This document shows, piece by piece, positions 49,954 to 62,671 of a DNA stretch of 64,000 nt. The notes beneath the pieces are model-generated. The model was not told the origin of the DNA. It saw only the letters and a program-made list of their open reading frames with translations, and made no database searches. The stretch covers positions 434,001 through 498,000 of the forward strand of contig JAHGAU010000022.1 of NCBI GenBank assembly GCA_019925105.1. Reading direction: 5' to 3'. The position numbers were made by a program, and so were the translations under genes. Origin of the DNA: Niebla homalea (taxonomy: Eukaryota; Ascomycota; Lecanoromycetes; Lecanorales; Ramalinaceae). Each line of letters begins with the position of its first letter. Positions within the stretch are counted from its first letter, which is position 1.

Positions 49954-50743
49954 TGTTGAAATGGTAGGGTGTAACTTGCTTAGTTAAGTAAGTACTATGT
50001 AAGGTGCTGAGCGATATCTATCTATAAGAAGTCCAGGAAGTAGACTAGCCCTCTTTTGGTAATAGCTGAGGTCTTTGCCTTCTATACTTCTGATACTCCC
50101 ATTCAATTAATAGCTTTATAACACTATAATACCGTACCATCCATTAAGTAAGGAGCAAAAGCTTTTATTAAACCGTATCACTATAATAACGGGTATATCC
50201 ATCTTAACTCTAATAATAAAAGATATATTTTAAACTTTAAAGGTATAATTACTCTAGTCCTAAATAATTTCTGAATTTTTAAAAAACGTCCCTTAATAAC
50301 GGCTTTATTAGGTTATCTATTATTATATTATTAATAAAATAATATATAAGCTCTACCTATTTATTAACTATATACTCCCGGAGGAAATAATACTTAATAT
50401 ATATATACTTCATTTTTAAATAATTTATAAGGTCCTTCGCCAGTATAATCGCTCCTAATTATTATAAAAGATTACCGTAATAAGGGTAAGGACCCCGGTA
50501 TCGTACTTAGGCCAGGTAAGAAGGGCGTAATCTTATATAATATCCTTATCTTTAAGGGCCGATAATACCGTTAGATTTAAGGTAACTTTAATAAGCTAAG
50601 TTAGTAACCGTTTAAGCCAGATCGCCTTTTTAATAACGTTATACTGTCCTACGTACTTAGCCTTATAGGTAAATAAGGCCATAATTAATTAACGTTTTAA
50701 AAACTAGTTAATAGCTGTACTTCCTAGGTTAAAAATATACCCG
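49954..50743 (-). mobile_element. Copia D'2, reversed D copy nested in D'1
   Basis: The 3' LTR at 49954-50095 starts TGTTGAAATGGTAGGG and has a 4-bp duplication (AAGTAAGT) relative to other D LTRs. The following 650 bp match D 35257-34609 in reverse. It has the same orientation as D'1 and is inserted at a point equal to about D 34740. Left flank ccgtt is the expected TSD. It is interrupted by E2 at 50744. Confidence 0.85.
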
Positions 50744-50895
50744 TGTTAAAAGTACTCACATTGGTTACCCGGCACTCGGGTAGATTAAATATAATCCGAA
50801 GCTAGACCCAATTGGGGTAGCCGGGATCCAGGAATACTTAGTTATACTTCTATATATAAAGAATAATTAAGTAACTTACACCTTATATTTTAAGA
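50744..50895 (+). repeat. Copia E2 5' LTR
   Basis: 152 bp, beginning TGTTAAAAGTACTCACATTG (the cleanest start in the family) and ending TTTTAAGA. Confidence 0.93.
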
Positions 50896-50909
50896 GGTTA
50901 TAAGCCCGG
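50896..50909 (+). other. Copia E2 primer binding site
   Basis: GGTTATAAGCCCGG, directly after the LTR. Confidence 0.8.
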
Positions 50910-53900
50910 CCTTACGATAACAATACCCTATAGGGATACCTTTTCCTTATTCAATTTTATGGTTATAATATAGAGATTTTACCGTATAAAATATACTTAA
51001 AAGATAATATTATTCTACCCAAGAATATTATTAAATTATAATTTTTAAGCTATAAAGTTAATTAACAATTTAATAATTTAAAATTCTATAAGGATAAAAT
51101 GCCTTAATTTTATTACTGCCGGGGTATATATATTTATTAATTAAAAAATATAAATGCTTATTTCTTAATTTTATAAATTAATTATACGCCGGTACTTATA
51201 CGCCGGAAATTGGTTATATATAAAGGCTTTAACTCTATAATATAAAGCGTTAAGCGGAGCCTTAATAAAGGTTTTAATTAAAAAATTTTAACCTTAATTA
51301 AACTCTTTAAAGTTTAAACCCTTAAATCTTATAGTTATAATAAGAAATCTTTACCCAATCCAAACTCTTTTTATAACTTAAAAGATTTTTAACCTTATTC
51401 CGCCGCTAAGATTACTTAGCTGGGACCTTTTATAAGGATTACGGAACGTTATAGAGTTGGAAAACTTTAAACTTTCACTTTTTATAACGAAAAATCTTAT
51501 TTCTAAGACGGCAACTTTAATTATATAATAAGGATACGACTTAATTTTGCCTTTAAAATTATTTAATTAAGATTATCTTTAAAGATTAAATCCAAGGAAA
51601 AAGAAGTTTATTTACTTAAACCGAGATTTTACGTTTTAAAAAGGAGGCTAAAAACCAGTTACTGAATTTTTTATATTTTAATTAATTCGGAAGGCTACTT
51701 AATTTAATTAACGCCCGGAAAATTAAAAGTAAAATAATTATAAGTAGAAATTATAGCCCTTAAAATAGGGAGCGGCAATTAATTATAAAAATTAACTCTC
51801 CGTATTATATTAAGCGTAAAAGGGGTAAATAATTTTAAAAAGGTATAAAGATAATTTAAATATCCACAAAGTTTCAGTTTATTATTAATTAAAATAAATT
51901 AAATTTTATTTAAAATTTAAACTTTATTATTAAAATCCTTAAGTATATTATTATTCCGCTTTATTAATACAGAAATCTTTTTATTGCTTTTTATTATTAA
52001 GTTAAGAATAAATTTTTCCGTTTTTATTTAAGAAACCTTTAGAAAGAAAACTAAAGGATTACTTAAGAAATAATTAAAGACGTAAATAGGGAATATTTAC
52101 CCCCGTTTATGCCGAAGTCTTATAATAGTTTTAACTTAAAAATATTTAAAAAACCTTTAATATTATTGCTTAATAAATTAATTTTTAAGCTTTATTAAAA
52201 AGTAAAAAACTAGATTCCGTTATTTAATACGGAATATCCTTTATTTTTAAACGACTTATTAATTAAGTATTAATTAAAATTTAAATTATTAAAATTAAAA
52301 AATTTTTCGGATTTTTTATTTAATCTTAATTTTAAGTTTAAATTTAATTAAGTAATTAATATTTCTTTACGTATAAATATTAATTTAAAAACCTTAAATT
52401 CTTATTTTTTCGTTAAAAATAATTTTTAAAATTAAAGATTCCGCCTTTAAAAGTTTCTTTTTTGGTATAATATTATTATTAATTAAATAACGTTAATAAA
52501 TATTATAATATTAATAAGTTAAAAATTAATTAATTTTTAATAACTTTTATAAGTTTATAATTATTAAGGATAAACTCCGGGTTATAATAATTATTAAGAT
52601 TTATTATAAGGATAACATATATTATTTTATAAATAAATTAAATATAATTAAAGAAATCTAAATTATTTTTATTATTTATTTTAAACCTTAAGGTTTAAGC
52701 TTATATATTAAGTTAATCCGGGAGTTTAAAATAATAATAAAAAGTTTAAATAAAACCGTTAATTAATTTACTTGTAAATTCTATAAGTATATTATTAAAA
52801 TATTAATTATTAATAAGTTATATAAAGTCCTTTATTTAATAATTATTTAATTTTTCTTACTTAATTTTAATAACGGTTAATAATATTTTTATATTAATTT
52901 AATTTAAAACTAAATTATTTTAAGTTAAAATTCTTTTAATTTTAATAAAATTATATTAAAAATTATTAATAAAGAATTATAAATTAATATAACCTACATT
53001 AATATTACTTTATAATCCTATTTAATAACTCCGAAAATTAATAATAAACGGTTTTTTATTAAATATAATAATTAAAAGTATAATTATTATACCGTAAAAA
53101 ACCGTAATAATAAATACCCGGAAAGTAATTATTAAGTTCTTTACCTTAAGAAAAGGATTAAAATATTATATTAAAGGTTAAAGAAGTTAAAAATTAAAGA
53201 AATTATTATTATTATTATATCGGTAAATTTATTAATTTTAAAGGAAATTTATAATATAATAAACGTAAACGTTAAGCTTAAATATATAATAATATTTATT
53301 AATTTAATTAATTTATAAAAGTTAATAATCTTAAATAATAATTATAATAAATATTTTTTTTATTAAAAAGAATTTTTTAATAACGATTTTTAACCTTATT
53401 AAATAATATTTTTAAGGTTAAGTTTAATATAAATTAACTATACGGGTAATGTTAATACCGCCCGGGTAACCTATAATATTAACGGGAAAAAAATAATAAT
53501 TAAGTTTCTAAACTTTATTTACTCCCTTAATAATAAAGTAAACCTTTTTTTAAAAACTTAACTTTTAAATAATAAAGTTAAAATAATAATTTCCCGGGTT
53601 AAACGGATAATAATTAAAGGACTTAGTAAATTTATATACTTCCAGTAAAGATAACTCTTTATATTAAATCTTTAAGTATTACTTTAATTAATAATAATAA
53701 TATTTAACGTATTAAACGATATATTAACTTAATATATAAGGATAAAGTATTTTAACCCTTAATTTATTATTAAGTTAATTATAATATTGATAAAGATATT
53801 TTTAAATATAAATAAAAAAAATAAGAAAAGCCCTTAAAGGAAATAATATATATATATTATATTTTTAATAAAATAATTTCTTAATTTTATAAAAGATATT

Positions 53901-55167
53901 TTAAGTTAAAAATTATTCCGTTAAAGCTTATTTATTTAAACGTTACGGGGTTTATTAAGTTAATAAGCTTTAATATAATTAAAGATTTTATTATTTTCCG
54001 GGATAACTTTATTTATATATTAAAAGTTTATTTAATAATTTATAAATCGGACGTAATTTATAAATTTAAGTAATTTTAAATTAAATATAAAATTATTAAT
54101 TAAAAAATTAGGTATTTATAAATAAATAACGGAAATAAATATATATTAAAAAACTTTTAAAATTACCTTAAAAACTATAGTATTATCTATAAATTAACGG
54201 TATAAAATAGCCTTAAATAAAACCCCGTAAGTAAAAAATTTAATTAAGAAATTAAAAAGTAAACCCGTATAATAATTTATAATATAAACTTACTTAAGAA
54301 TTTATAACCGGAAATTATTATAATTATTAATTATTTTATTATAAAAAAACTTACGTTTAATTTAAAAAAGAAAATTATTTTATATTAAACGTAATATAAT
54401 TAAGAACCGGATTTGTTATATTTATAAGTAATTAAATTATTAATATAAATTAAAATTATAAAGTACTGGATTTTTTTAAATAAAAAAATTTATTTATTTA
54501 TTTTATTAAGCTATAATAATAAAATTATTAAAATATATTAGGTTTTTAACTTTTAAGTATAAACTTTTAATAAGAAAATAAAATAATTTTATAACGTTTA
54601 TATTAAGGAACAGAAGATTATTTTATTAAATAATTCCGATAAAAATACCTTAACGGAAAAAATTTAACGTTTAAAAAAAATATATAACCTTAATAAGTCC
54701 TTATTTTAAAAAAGAATTATAAAAATTAAATTTATAATAATACCTTTATTAATAATATTTTAAATAATATATTTATAAGTAATATAATTCCGGTTAAAGA
54801 ATAAGGAAATTATTTTTAACCTTAATATAATTAAAATAAATAATAATTTAATAAATCGCGGGAAAAAATTAAAATTATCCTTTAAAATAACCTTAAATTT
54901 AAAATCTTTAAGTACTTAAAGCTTTAAAATATATCCTTAAACTTATTATTTATTTTTATTAATATAATTATCTTAAATAAAAAAAAGGATATTTATTATT
55001 TAACATTAATATTATTTAAGAATAAGCCGGAATTATTTAAGTTAAAAATTTATTAAAAAGCTATAAAAAATATTTATTATAAAATAAATTGATAATTAAC
55101 GGAAAAAGATAAATACGGCTACTATATTAAAAATAATACCTAAATACTCATACTTAAATATATAATA
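50910..55167 (+). pseudogene. Copia E2 gag, PR, IN and start of RT (relic)
   Basis: It aligns with E1 36244-40524 throughout; long stretches are nearly free of G and C. No frame longer than a few dozen codons survives and only position and alignment assign the domains. It ends at the 42-bp direct repeat next to F, which falls in the RT start (P-G-I-I-I-L-K ... V-Y-T). Confidence 0.8.
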
Positions 55168-55209
55168 CCCCCGGGTATAATTATTTTGAAGGGACAATAA
55201 GTCTATACT
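55168..55209 (+). repeat. 42-bp direct repeat, left copy, flanking F
   Basis: It begins CCCCCGGGTATAATTA and ends AAGTCTATACT, and is identical to 62630-62671. In E1 the corresponding sequence occurs once (about 40525-40566) with RIP-type differences. It is therefore duplicated target sequence, far longer than the 4-6 bp made by LTR integrases. Confidence 0.93.
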
Positions 55210-55421
55210 TATTATGGTAGGAAACAACATAGGGGTTAGTGCTTACCTCGTGACCCTAGCGTAGCTGGGCCATAGGAATACTTAATACCTATCCTTCTTA
55301 TTTTCTTTTTATTTCTTTAATAATTAGTTTACTTATTAAATATATTATTTATTAAGGCTATATATATATTTTATATTATTATATTACCCTTAAGCTTTAA
55401 GTATACGTTTAACTTAATATT
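55210..55421 (+). repeat. F 5' LTR
   Basis: 212 bp. Clean from TATTATGGTAGGAAACAAC to about 55300, RIP-mutated thereafter. Confidence 0.88.
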
Positions 55422-55639
55422 TTAATTATTATTAATTTTTTTAAAAAATAATAATCTGAAATATTAAATCGCATATATAATTAAAAAAGGAAAAAATTAT
55501 ATACTTCCCGTACTTAAACCGTATTTATTAATATAATAGATTTTAATGCTTTACGTTAAAGAACTTAACTTAAAAAGGAAGGTATTATATTTTTTATCTT
55601 TCGGATTTAAGAAATCTTTTTTAGGTTTTCGTTTAAATC

Positions 55640-57020
55640 GGAGTCCGTAACCGTTAATAATAAAGGTTAATATTAAAGATCCCGATCCGAATCCGTCGCG
55701 CTTTTTCCTTATAAGTAAAAACGGGTATAATTTAAGTCCGTATTAAACTTTCCTTAAAAGTAAAAACGTTAAAAGTAATAATCTAAATCCGTTACGCTTA
55801 TTTTCCCGGAGTAAAACTTCCCTCCTTTAAAATAAATATCCTTTATAAACGTATATTATAATAAAAAGGAATAAGGTTTTTATATTATTATTACGTAGAA
55901 AAAAGAGGAATTAAATGAAATAATTCGTTAAGTTAAGTTTTATAAGGTAAAGCTTTATAAATGGTTTATTTATTTAAATAAACGAATATTAAAGGTTCGT
56001 TCCGTAAATTCTTAAAGTACGCGTAAATCGCTATTAAACCATATAGTACGGGTTAAAATATTTTATCCGATTATTATTAATTATAAATCCGTATCGTTAA
56101 ATACTTATAAATAAACCATAAATAAAGCTTAAATTAAGAGTTTAAAAAAAAATCTTATAATTATATTAAGGTCTTTATATTTTTTAAGTATAAAAATAAG
56201 AATATTAAAAAGTTTTAAAAATAGGTTAAAAACGCCCTTACGGCTTTTTCCTTAAACTCCGATTATAATATAGATTACGTCCGTATTATATAAGTTTTAT
56301 TCTCTTTAAGAAATAAGATTAAAAGCTTATAAATATATTATAAACGTAAGCTTAAACCCGATTTTATATTAACTTAAAAGGGATTTATTGAATTCTTAGG
56401 TTCTTTAATATTAAACCTTATTAATAAAAAGATAAAAGTTTAACTTTAATATATAAGTTTAAAATAAAGTAAAAAGCAGTTAATTTATAATTTTAACGTA
56501 TAAATAATATCTTTAAAAAATTAACTTTTAAAGTATATAAAAGAATAATAAATTATTTATTTATTTTATAAGTTTAAGGAGCGATTATATTATATAATAA
56601 TATAAACGTTAAATAAGGTTTTTTTTACGTACGATAAAATTATTATGTATATAAATTATTTTAAATTTAATGATATAATCGCTCATTCTTCGTAAAGGAA
56701 AAATAAAGAGAAAACTATTAAGAATAAGTTTTTAAGGAAGGAATTTAAACCTTTTATAAGTTAACCGTTAAATTAAGGCTCTTTATAAGGTTAATAAACG
56801 GACCTTTCCGATATAACGTATTATTATTATTAAATAAAGGGGCATAAGAAATTAAGCTATCCGTTACTTAAAAAGGAACAGAAAGTTATTGGATCCGCTT
56901 TATATATTAAGAAAGAAAATAATTTAAGAAACGTTAACCTTACGATAAAAGCTTTATCGGGACCTAAGGGCCGTAATTATTAATCTTAAAAAAGGTTATT
57001 ATTAATAAAAGTTAAATATT
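55640..57020 (+). pseudogene. F gag region (relic)
   Basis: It lies between the 5' LTR and protease on the pol strand. Frames are broken by many stops and neither the capsid nor a zinc knuckle can be assigned with confidence. Limits are by context. The 5' part (55422-55640) shows nothing recognisable. Confidence 0.45.
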
Positions 57021-57029
57021 CCTTAATAA

Positions 57030-58930
57030 TATTAAGAAAAAGAATATAGAAATTTATTTTAATACGGGAGTAAAGATTAATATAATTAATTAAAACTTTA
57101 TAATAAAAAAAGATTTATTTTATATTTAAAATATAATTTTATTAAAGCTTACTTAAATAAATAATAATAATATATTCTATTATAGCGTTTATTTATTAAA
57201 GCTTTATATACGCAATAATTAAGGGTAATTAAAAATAATAAAGATTATTATATACGTAATAAATAAATAAAACCGGTTAATAACCTTAAGGATATTAAGT
57301 TTAATTAATTTAAAAATTAAATTAAATTTTAAGGAAAAGAAATAACGTTTTAAGGTTAATAAGTAAACTTTTTAAATCGATAAGTTATATATTTTTACGG
57401 TAACGTTAAAAAAGGAGTTAATAATATATACCTTAATAATTATAAACCCGTTATTTAAGAATTAAATTAATTTAAGAACGGTTAAAAGTTATACGGGTTA
57501 TAACTTAACCGTAAAAGGACCATTTTTACCAGCCGAGTTATTTGAATATACGGACGTTTTTTTAATAAAAAAAAAAGTTAATAAGCTCCCTACGTATATA
57601 GGATATAATTATATAATTAAAACTACCGTTAAACCGCTATACGGACCCTTATATAACTTATTTAATATAGAGTTAATAACTCTTCAAGTTTACTTAAATA
57701 AAATATTAATAAAAAGGTAAATACGGTATTTTATTAATTTTACGGGTTTACCGATCCTCTTTATACTTAAGAAGGACGGGGGTTTATGCCTTTACGTAAA
57801 CTATTAAAGGTTAAATAAAATAACGGTTAAGAATTATTATTTTTTATTTTTAATTAATAAAACTTTAAATTAACTTTACGGAATAAAAAGGTTTATAAAG
57901 TTTAATCTTAAAGATATTTATTATTATATACGGATTAAAGCGGATAATAAATAAAAGATTATATTCCGGATACGTTATAATTATTTTAAGTATATAATTA
58001 TACCGTTTAAATTAATAAACGTACCGGCAACTTTTTAAGTTTATATTAATAAGTTGTTAACCGGTATTATTAATAAATTCTACGTTATATACTTAAATAA
58101 TATCCTGATTTTCTTACGTACTGAAAATAAATATTTAATGTATATAAAATGGATCTTAAAATAGCTTTAAAAGTTTAAACTCTTTATAAGTTTTAAGAAG
58201 TATAAGTTTTTATTATTAAAATAGAATTTCTAGGATTTATAATATTAATTATAAGCGTAACGATAAATAAAAATAAAATAAATATAATTATATTATAATT
58301 TAAGCTTAAGTCTTTTTATAATATATAAATTTTCCTTAATTTTATTAATTTTTTTAAGCGTTTTATTTATTATTTTTTTATAAAAACGGCTTTTTTAACG
58401 GAACTATTAAAAGGGAATATAAAGAATATAAAGTATAACCCGTTTATATAATTTTTAATAATAGAACGGGCATTTAAAAAGCTATATAAAACATTTTTTA
58501 ATATCTTAATTTTACGTTACTTTAACCCGAACCTTTAAATTAAGGTTAAAATAAATACGTTTAACTTTAATTTTATAAATATTTTATTTTAATTATATTA
58601 AAATAAATAATAATAATTTATCGCTTTTTAATCCCGTAAAATAACGGACGTAAAACGTAATTATGAAACCTATAATTAAAAATTATTAATAATTATCATA
58701 GCTTTTAAGTAATAACGTTATTACCTTAAGGGTAATTTCTATACGATTAAGGTATTAACCGACTATAATAACTTAAAAGGTTTTATAAAAATTATTACTT
58801 TAAACGGTAAGTAAATACGATAAATAATAAAGTTAACCTTATTTAATTTTATTATTAAGTATTAATTAAGTATTTTTAACCCGGCGGATATACTTAATTA
58901 ACGACTTAATTATATATTTATTAATATATT
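57030..58930 (+). pseudogene. F protease, reverse transcriptase and RNase H (relic)
   Basis: The protease box reads Y-F-N-T-G near 57055. RT: KKDGGLCLYVNY near 57770 (from K-K-D-G-x-L-R-x-C-V-D-Y), F-N-L-K-D-I-Y-Y-Y-I-R-I near 57900, F-K-L-I-N-V-P-A-T-F near 58007, and the catalytic box YLNNILIF (from Y-L-D-D-I-L-I-F) near 58090. RNase H near 58450-58920: AFKKLYKTFFNILIL, N-Y-E near 58660, and VLTDYNNLKGF near 58750. These are signature Ty3/Gypsy blocks. Stops and D-to-N changes inactivate it. Confidence 0.9.
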
Positions 58931-59539
58931 AATATTAAAGTTATTATTTACGTTATAAGAGAAATTAATAATTATAAAGGGTTTAATTAACCTTTTATTC
59001 TAAAAGATCTTAAAAATCTATAAATAAGTCTTAATTAATCGAAATAAAACGGTATAAAAACGTAAAAATAACGTAGATAAATTGTTAATAATTATTTTTC
59101 CTTTAAAGGAAATAATTCAGAATTCAATAATTAACGTTATTCGGAAAACGTACTTAAGATCGGTATATTATATAAGGTATAAGGACCCTTAAATTTTAAA
59201 AAGGGTAATATTATAGGTACGTAGGCTATATATATTTATAATATAATTAAGGAATAGCTTAACTTTATTATTAAGATTATTAATTATAAATAGTTTATTT
59301 TACGTACCGTTATCCGAATTATAATAACGTATAAAACGGTATATAATCCCGAGATTAAATTTATAATAAAATTTATTAAGGCATTTTAAGTTAAAAATAC
59401 CTTTATTTTAAATTATAAAAGCGTTAAGTTTATAAGTAAAATATTTAAAAAAAACCGGTGAATAAATATTTAACTTAACCGGTCTTTTAAAATATAATAA
59501 ACGCTTATATATCCTTATTAAAGAGGCCGTATAAAAAGA

Positions 59540-60640
59540 ATTATTAAGACAATACTATAATAACCCCGCTTCGGGACACTTTAAAAGTAATTATATTAAG
59601 GAAGTCCTTAATAAATTTTATATTTAAGAAAATATAAATATAAATATTAAATTATACGTTAATTTATATAATATTTATTAAAGAGTTAAAGCTTTTAAAT
59701 ATAAGCCTTATAGTAAATTAAATAATTTATTAATACCGTTATATCCTTTTAGGAAATTATTATAAATTTTATTATAAATTTATTACTTAATAAGTAATAA
59801 AATTATATATATAATACGATCTTAATTATAATCGATCGTTTAATTAAGAAATTAAGATTACTTCCCGTAATTAAAAAGATTATTATTCTTAAGTTAATTA
59901 GACTTCTTTTTTAATATATATTTTAAAAATATAGGGCTTTTAAGGGTATCGTAATTAATCGGGGTTTACTTTTTATAAATTCCTATTAATTTAAGGTATA
60001 TAACGTAATATATACGCTCTATAGATTAAGTACTTTTTTTTATCCTTAAATAAATAATTAAACGGAACGGTAGAATTAAACTTTTAAATATTATTTTAAG
60101 ACGTATTATTATAAGAATTAAAATAATTAAGCTTTAATATTAAAGATTATAAACTTTATTTATTTTATAAATAGTAATATTATAATTAATAAGCCTTTAT
60201 TAAAAGTTTTAATAAGGTACCTTTTAACGTTTTAAAAGCGGATTAATAACGAATTAAATAAGATAAAAGTTCCGGTTATAATTAAAAGAATTAAAAAGTT
60301 ATTAACGGTTTAAAACGATATAATAAAGTATTAATAACGTATTAAGGAAGCGGAAATAAAGTTTTATAACTATAAATATAAGGCTTAAAAGTATAAAATT
60401 AAAGATATAATTATATTAATTATAAAAAATATTAAGTAAAAGCGATTAAATAAAAAACCTTTATATAAATTTATCGACTTATTTATGGTTCTTAGGTTAA
60501 TTAGATATTAAGTATACCGCTTAACTTTATTACTTATTTATAGGATATATAATATATTTTACGTATCCTTACTTAAATTAAATAAAGAGCGGCTTAAGGT
60601 TAAAGATAATTATTTATTACCGGATTTTATCGATAATAAA
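59540..60640 (+). pseudogene. F integrase (relic)
   Basis: The C-terminal part of the core is readable near 60025-60100 as S-T-F-F-Y-P-Q-I-N-N, then T-E-R, matching the conserved T-x-x-x-H-P-Q-T-D-G-Q-T-E-R block of Ty3/Gypsy integrases with RIP-type changes. Upstream, the zinc-binding H-H-C-C part is expected near 59560-59720 but is not certain. Several stops are present. Confidence 0.8.
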
Positions 60641-60810
60641 TTAAAATAGAAGATTAAAAGATTACTTAATTATAATGAAATTAATAAAAAATTATATTAT
60701 AAGATTAAATAAAAAAAGTTTTTAATTATTTATAATAAGTAAATTTTAATAAAGAATTTAAAGTATATAAAGGAGTTATAAAATATATTTAATAAAAAGT
60801 ATAAATAATT
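60640..60810 (+). pseudogene. F chromodomain (relic)
   Basis: After the integrase a segment reads W/x-K-I-K-R-L-L-N-Y-N-E, then KLYYKIK-W-like and F-L-I-I-Y-x-x-x-I-L-I-K-N-L. This matches the chromodomain order W-E-V-E-x-I-L, Y-L-V-K-W-x-G-Y and E-x-T-W-E-P-x-x-N-L in a diverged, RIP-changed form. In chromoviruses this domain reads histone methylation and directs integration to heterochromatin. Confidence 0.65.
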
Positions 60811-60849
60811 ACGGTATAAAATATAAGACGTATAACTTAAATATAAGGT

Positions 60850-62403
60850 ATTTAATTTCATTATAAGGATAAGCCTTAATATAAATACGAGAATATTATT
60901 ACTTATATATATATATTAAGTATTATTAACTTATAATCCTTTAAACTTATTATCCTTTATATTCCCTTATAGCGATTTACTTATTACTTATTTAAACTTT
61001 ATATAAGAATTAATACTTAACCTTATAACCTTTTTATAGTGAAAACGTACCTTAATTAATTAAGTAACTTATAATGCTATACGACGTAGAATAAGCGTAT
61101 TTAAGAAGTTATTATTTTATAAAACGGTTTATAACCGAAGGTTTATTGGTACTTTTAAGTATAAACGTTTATAACCCGTTAAGGGGCCACGGGGGGTCTA
61201 ACATAATATAAGGAAATCGGGTTATAATAAGTTTACCGGAAGAATAACGGAAGATATTAAAGAAAACTTAGAGTTAATTAATAAATATAAAATCTATAAA
61301 ATAAATATTAAAGACGGATAAAGTATTAAAAGAGTAAAAGTATATTATACGGGCGATCCGTTAACGTTTATAGCGGATAAGTTACGTTTAAAGAAGGGAT
61401 TCTTACGTATTAATTGCTTAAACTTTATATTTAAATTTAAAAGTTAAAGTAAATTAAGCTTGAGCTATAACGTAATTAATAATATATAAGTTATAATAAG
61501 GATATATTTATAATAAAGCGATTTAAATTAATTAATTACTTAAATATAAAAGCCGTATAATTAATATTATTAATTATATTACGTTTATATTTAATTAATA
61601 TTAATACCTTAATAATATTTTATTGAGAAAGCTTTAATTTTATAACGATTAAAAGATATAGGAATTTTATATAATATTTAATAAAATTCATTTATATATT
61701 TTTATATTATTCTTCGTTTTTCTTAAATATTAAAGTAAGTTAATAACGGTATAAAAATATACGATTTATTTAAACGTTTAACTTAAATAAGATTTAAATA
61801 TACGTTTAACCTATATAACGGTTATATTACGTAAAAATAATAAGGTCGGAAGCGTATAATCTTATATAATATTTTTTTAGCTAAATAACGGAAATACTTT
61901 ATTAATCTTAACCCTTCTTTATTAATTTTAATATTATATAACTTATATAAGGGTTTATAAAGGTAAAATAATATTTTTCATTAAGCATTACTTATACGGT
62001 ATAAGTAAACTTCATAAATAATTTATTCAATAATTATAAAGGTAACTTAACCGGAAGTTAAGCGGATTAAGGGAAATTATTAATAAATAATTTTAATATA
62101 ATTATACGATTTAAATATAAATTAACTATGACTTAAATATTATTATACGGTAAAAAGAGTAAGATATACGTTTAAGAAAATATATATATTATTATAAGTT
62201 TAAAGTATTCTTATTTATAAATATAAAGACTTTTACTGGGTAATATTAATGCTATTAATATTAAAAATTAAGCGAATACGCTATATATCCGTATTATAAG
62301 GCTTATAGACTTTTTTCCTTTTTTTTTATTGGATTTTTAAAGGTTTTTAATAAACTATTTTAAGGTTATAGCTAAGAGCTATAGCTTTAAGGATAAAGTA
62401 TTA
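60850..62403 (+). other. F, unassigned 3' region
   Basis: About 1.5 kb between the chromodomain and polypurine tract without a recognised domain. A few moderately open stretches exist (for example around 61200-61450, Lys/Ile-rich), but none resembles a known protein. GGAGAAAAGG at 62405-62414 is the likely polypurine tract. Confidence 0.5.
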
Positions 62404-62417
62404 AGGAGAAAAGGTAT

Positions 62418-62629
62418 TATTATAATAGGAAACAATATAGGGGTTAATATTTACCTCGTAACCCTAACGTAGCTAAGCCATAGGAATACTTAATACCTAT
62501 CCTTCCTACTTTCCTTTTACTTCTTCAGTAATTAATCTACTCACCAAATATACCATTTATTAAGGCTATATACATATTTCACATTACCATACTACCCTCA
62601 AGCTTCAGGCATACTTCTGGCTTAACATT
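62418..62629 (+). repeat. F 3' LTR
   Basis: 212 bp. The inner first 100 bp carry RIP changes (TATTATAATAGG for TATTATGGTAGG). The outer half is clean, ending CTTCTGGCTTAACATT. Confidence 0.88.
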
Positions 62630-62671
62630 CCCCCGGGTATAATTATTTTGAAGGGACAATAAGTCTATACT
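62630..62671 (+). repeat. 42-bp direct repeat, right copy, flanking F
   Basis: Identical to 55168-55209. Downstream the E2 sequence continues as in E1 (CTTAAG, then the K-R-G-V-N-G frame). Confidence 0.93.

Larger units (their letters stand above)
55210..62629 (+). mobile_element. Ty3/Gypsy chromovirus F
   Basis: 212-bp LTRs lie at 55210-55421 and 62418-62629. The pol order PR, RT, RNase H, IN, chromodomain marks a chromovirus of the Gypsy group, unlike all other LTR elements here. It is 7.4 kb, inserted in the RT start of Copia E2 and flanked by a 42-bp direct repeat. The LTR edges read TATTATGG and TTAACATT rather than TG and CA. Outer LTR ends are clean and the interior RIP-mutated. No primer binding site was recognised after 55421. 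Confidence 0.9.
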
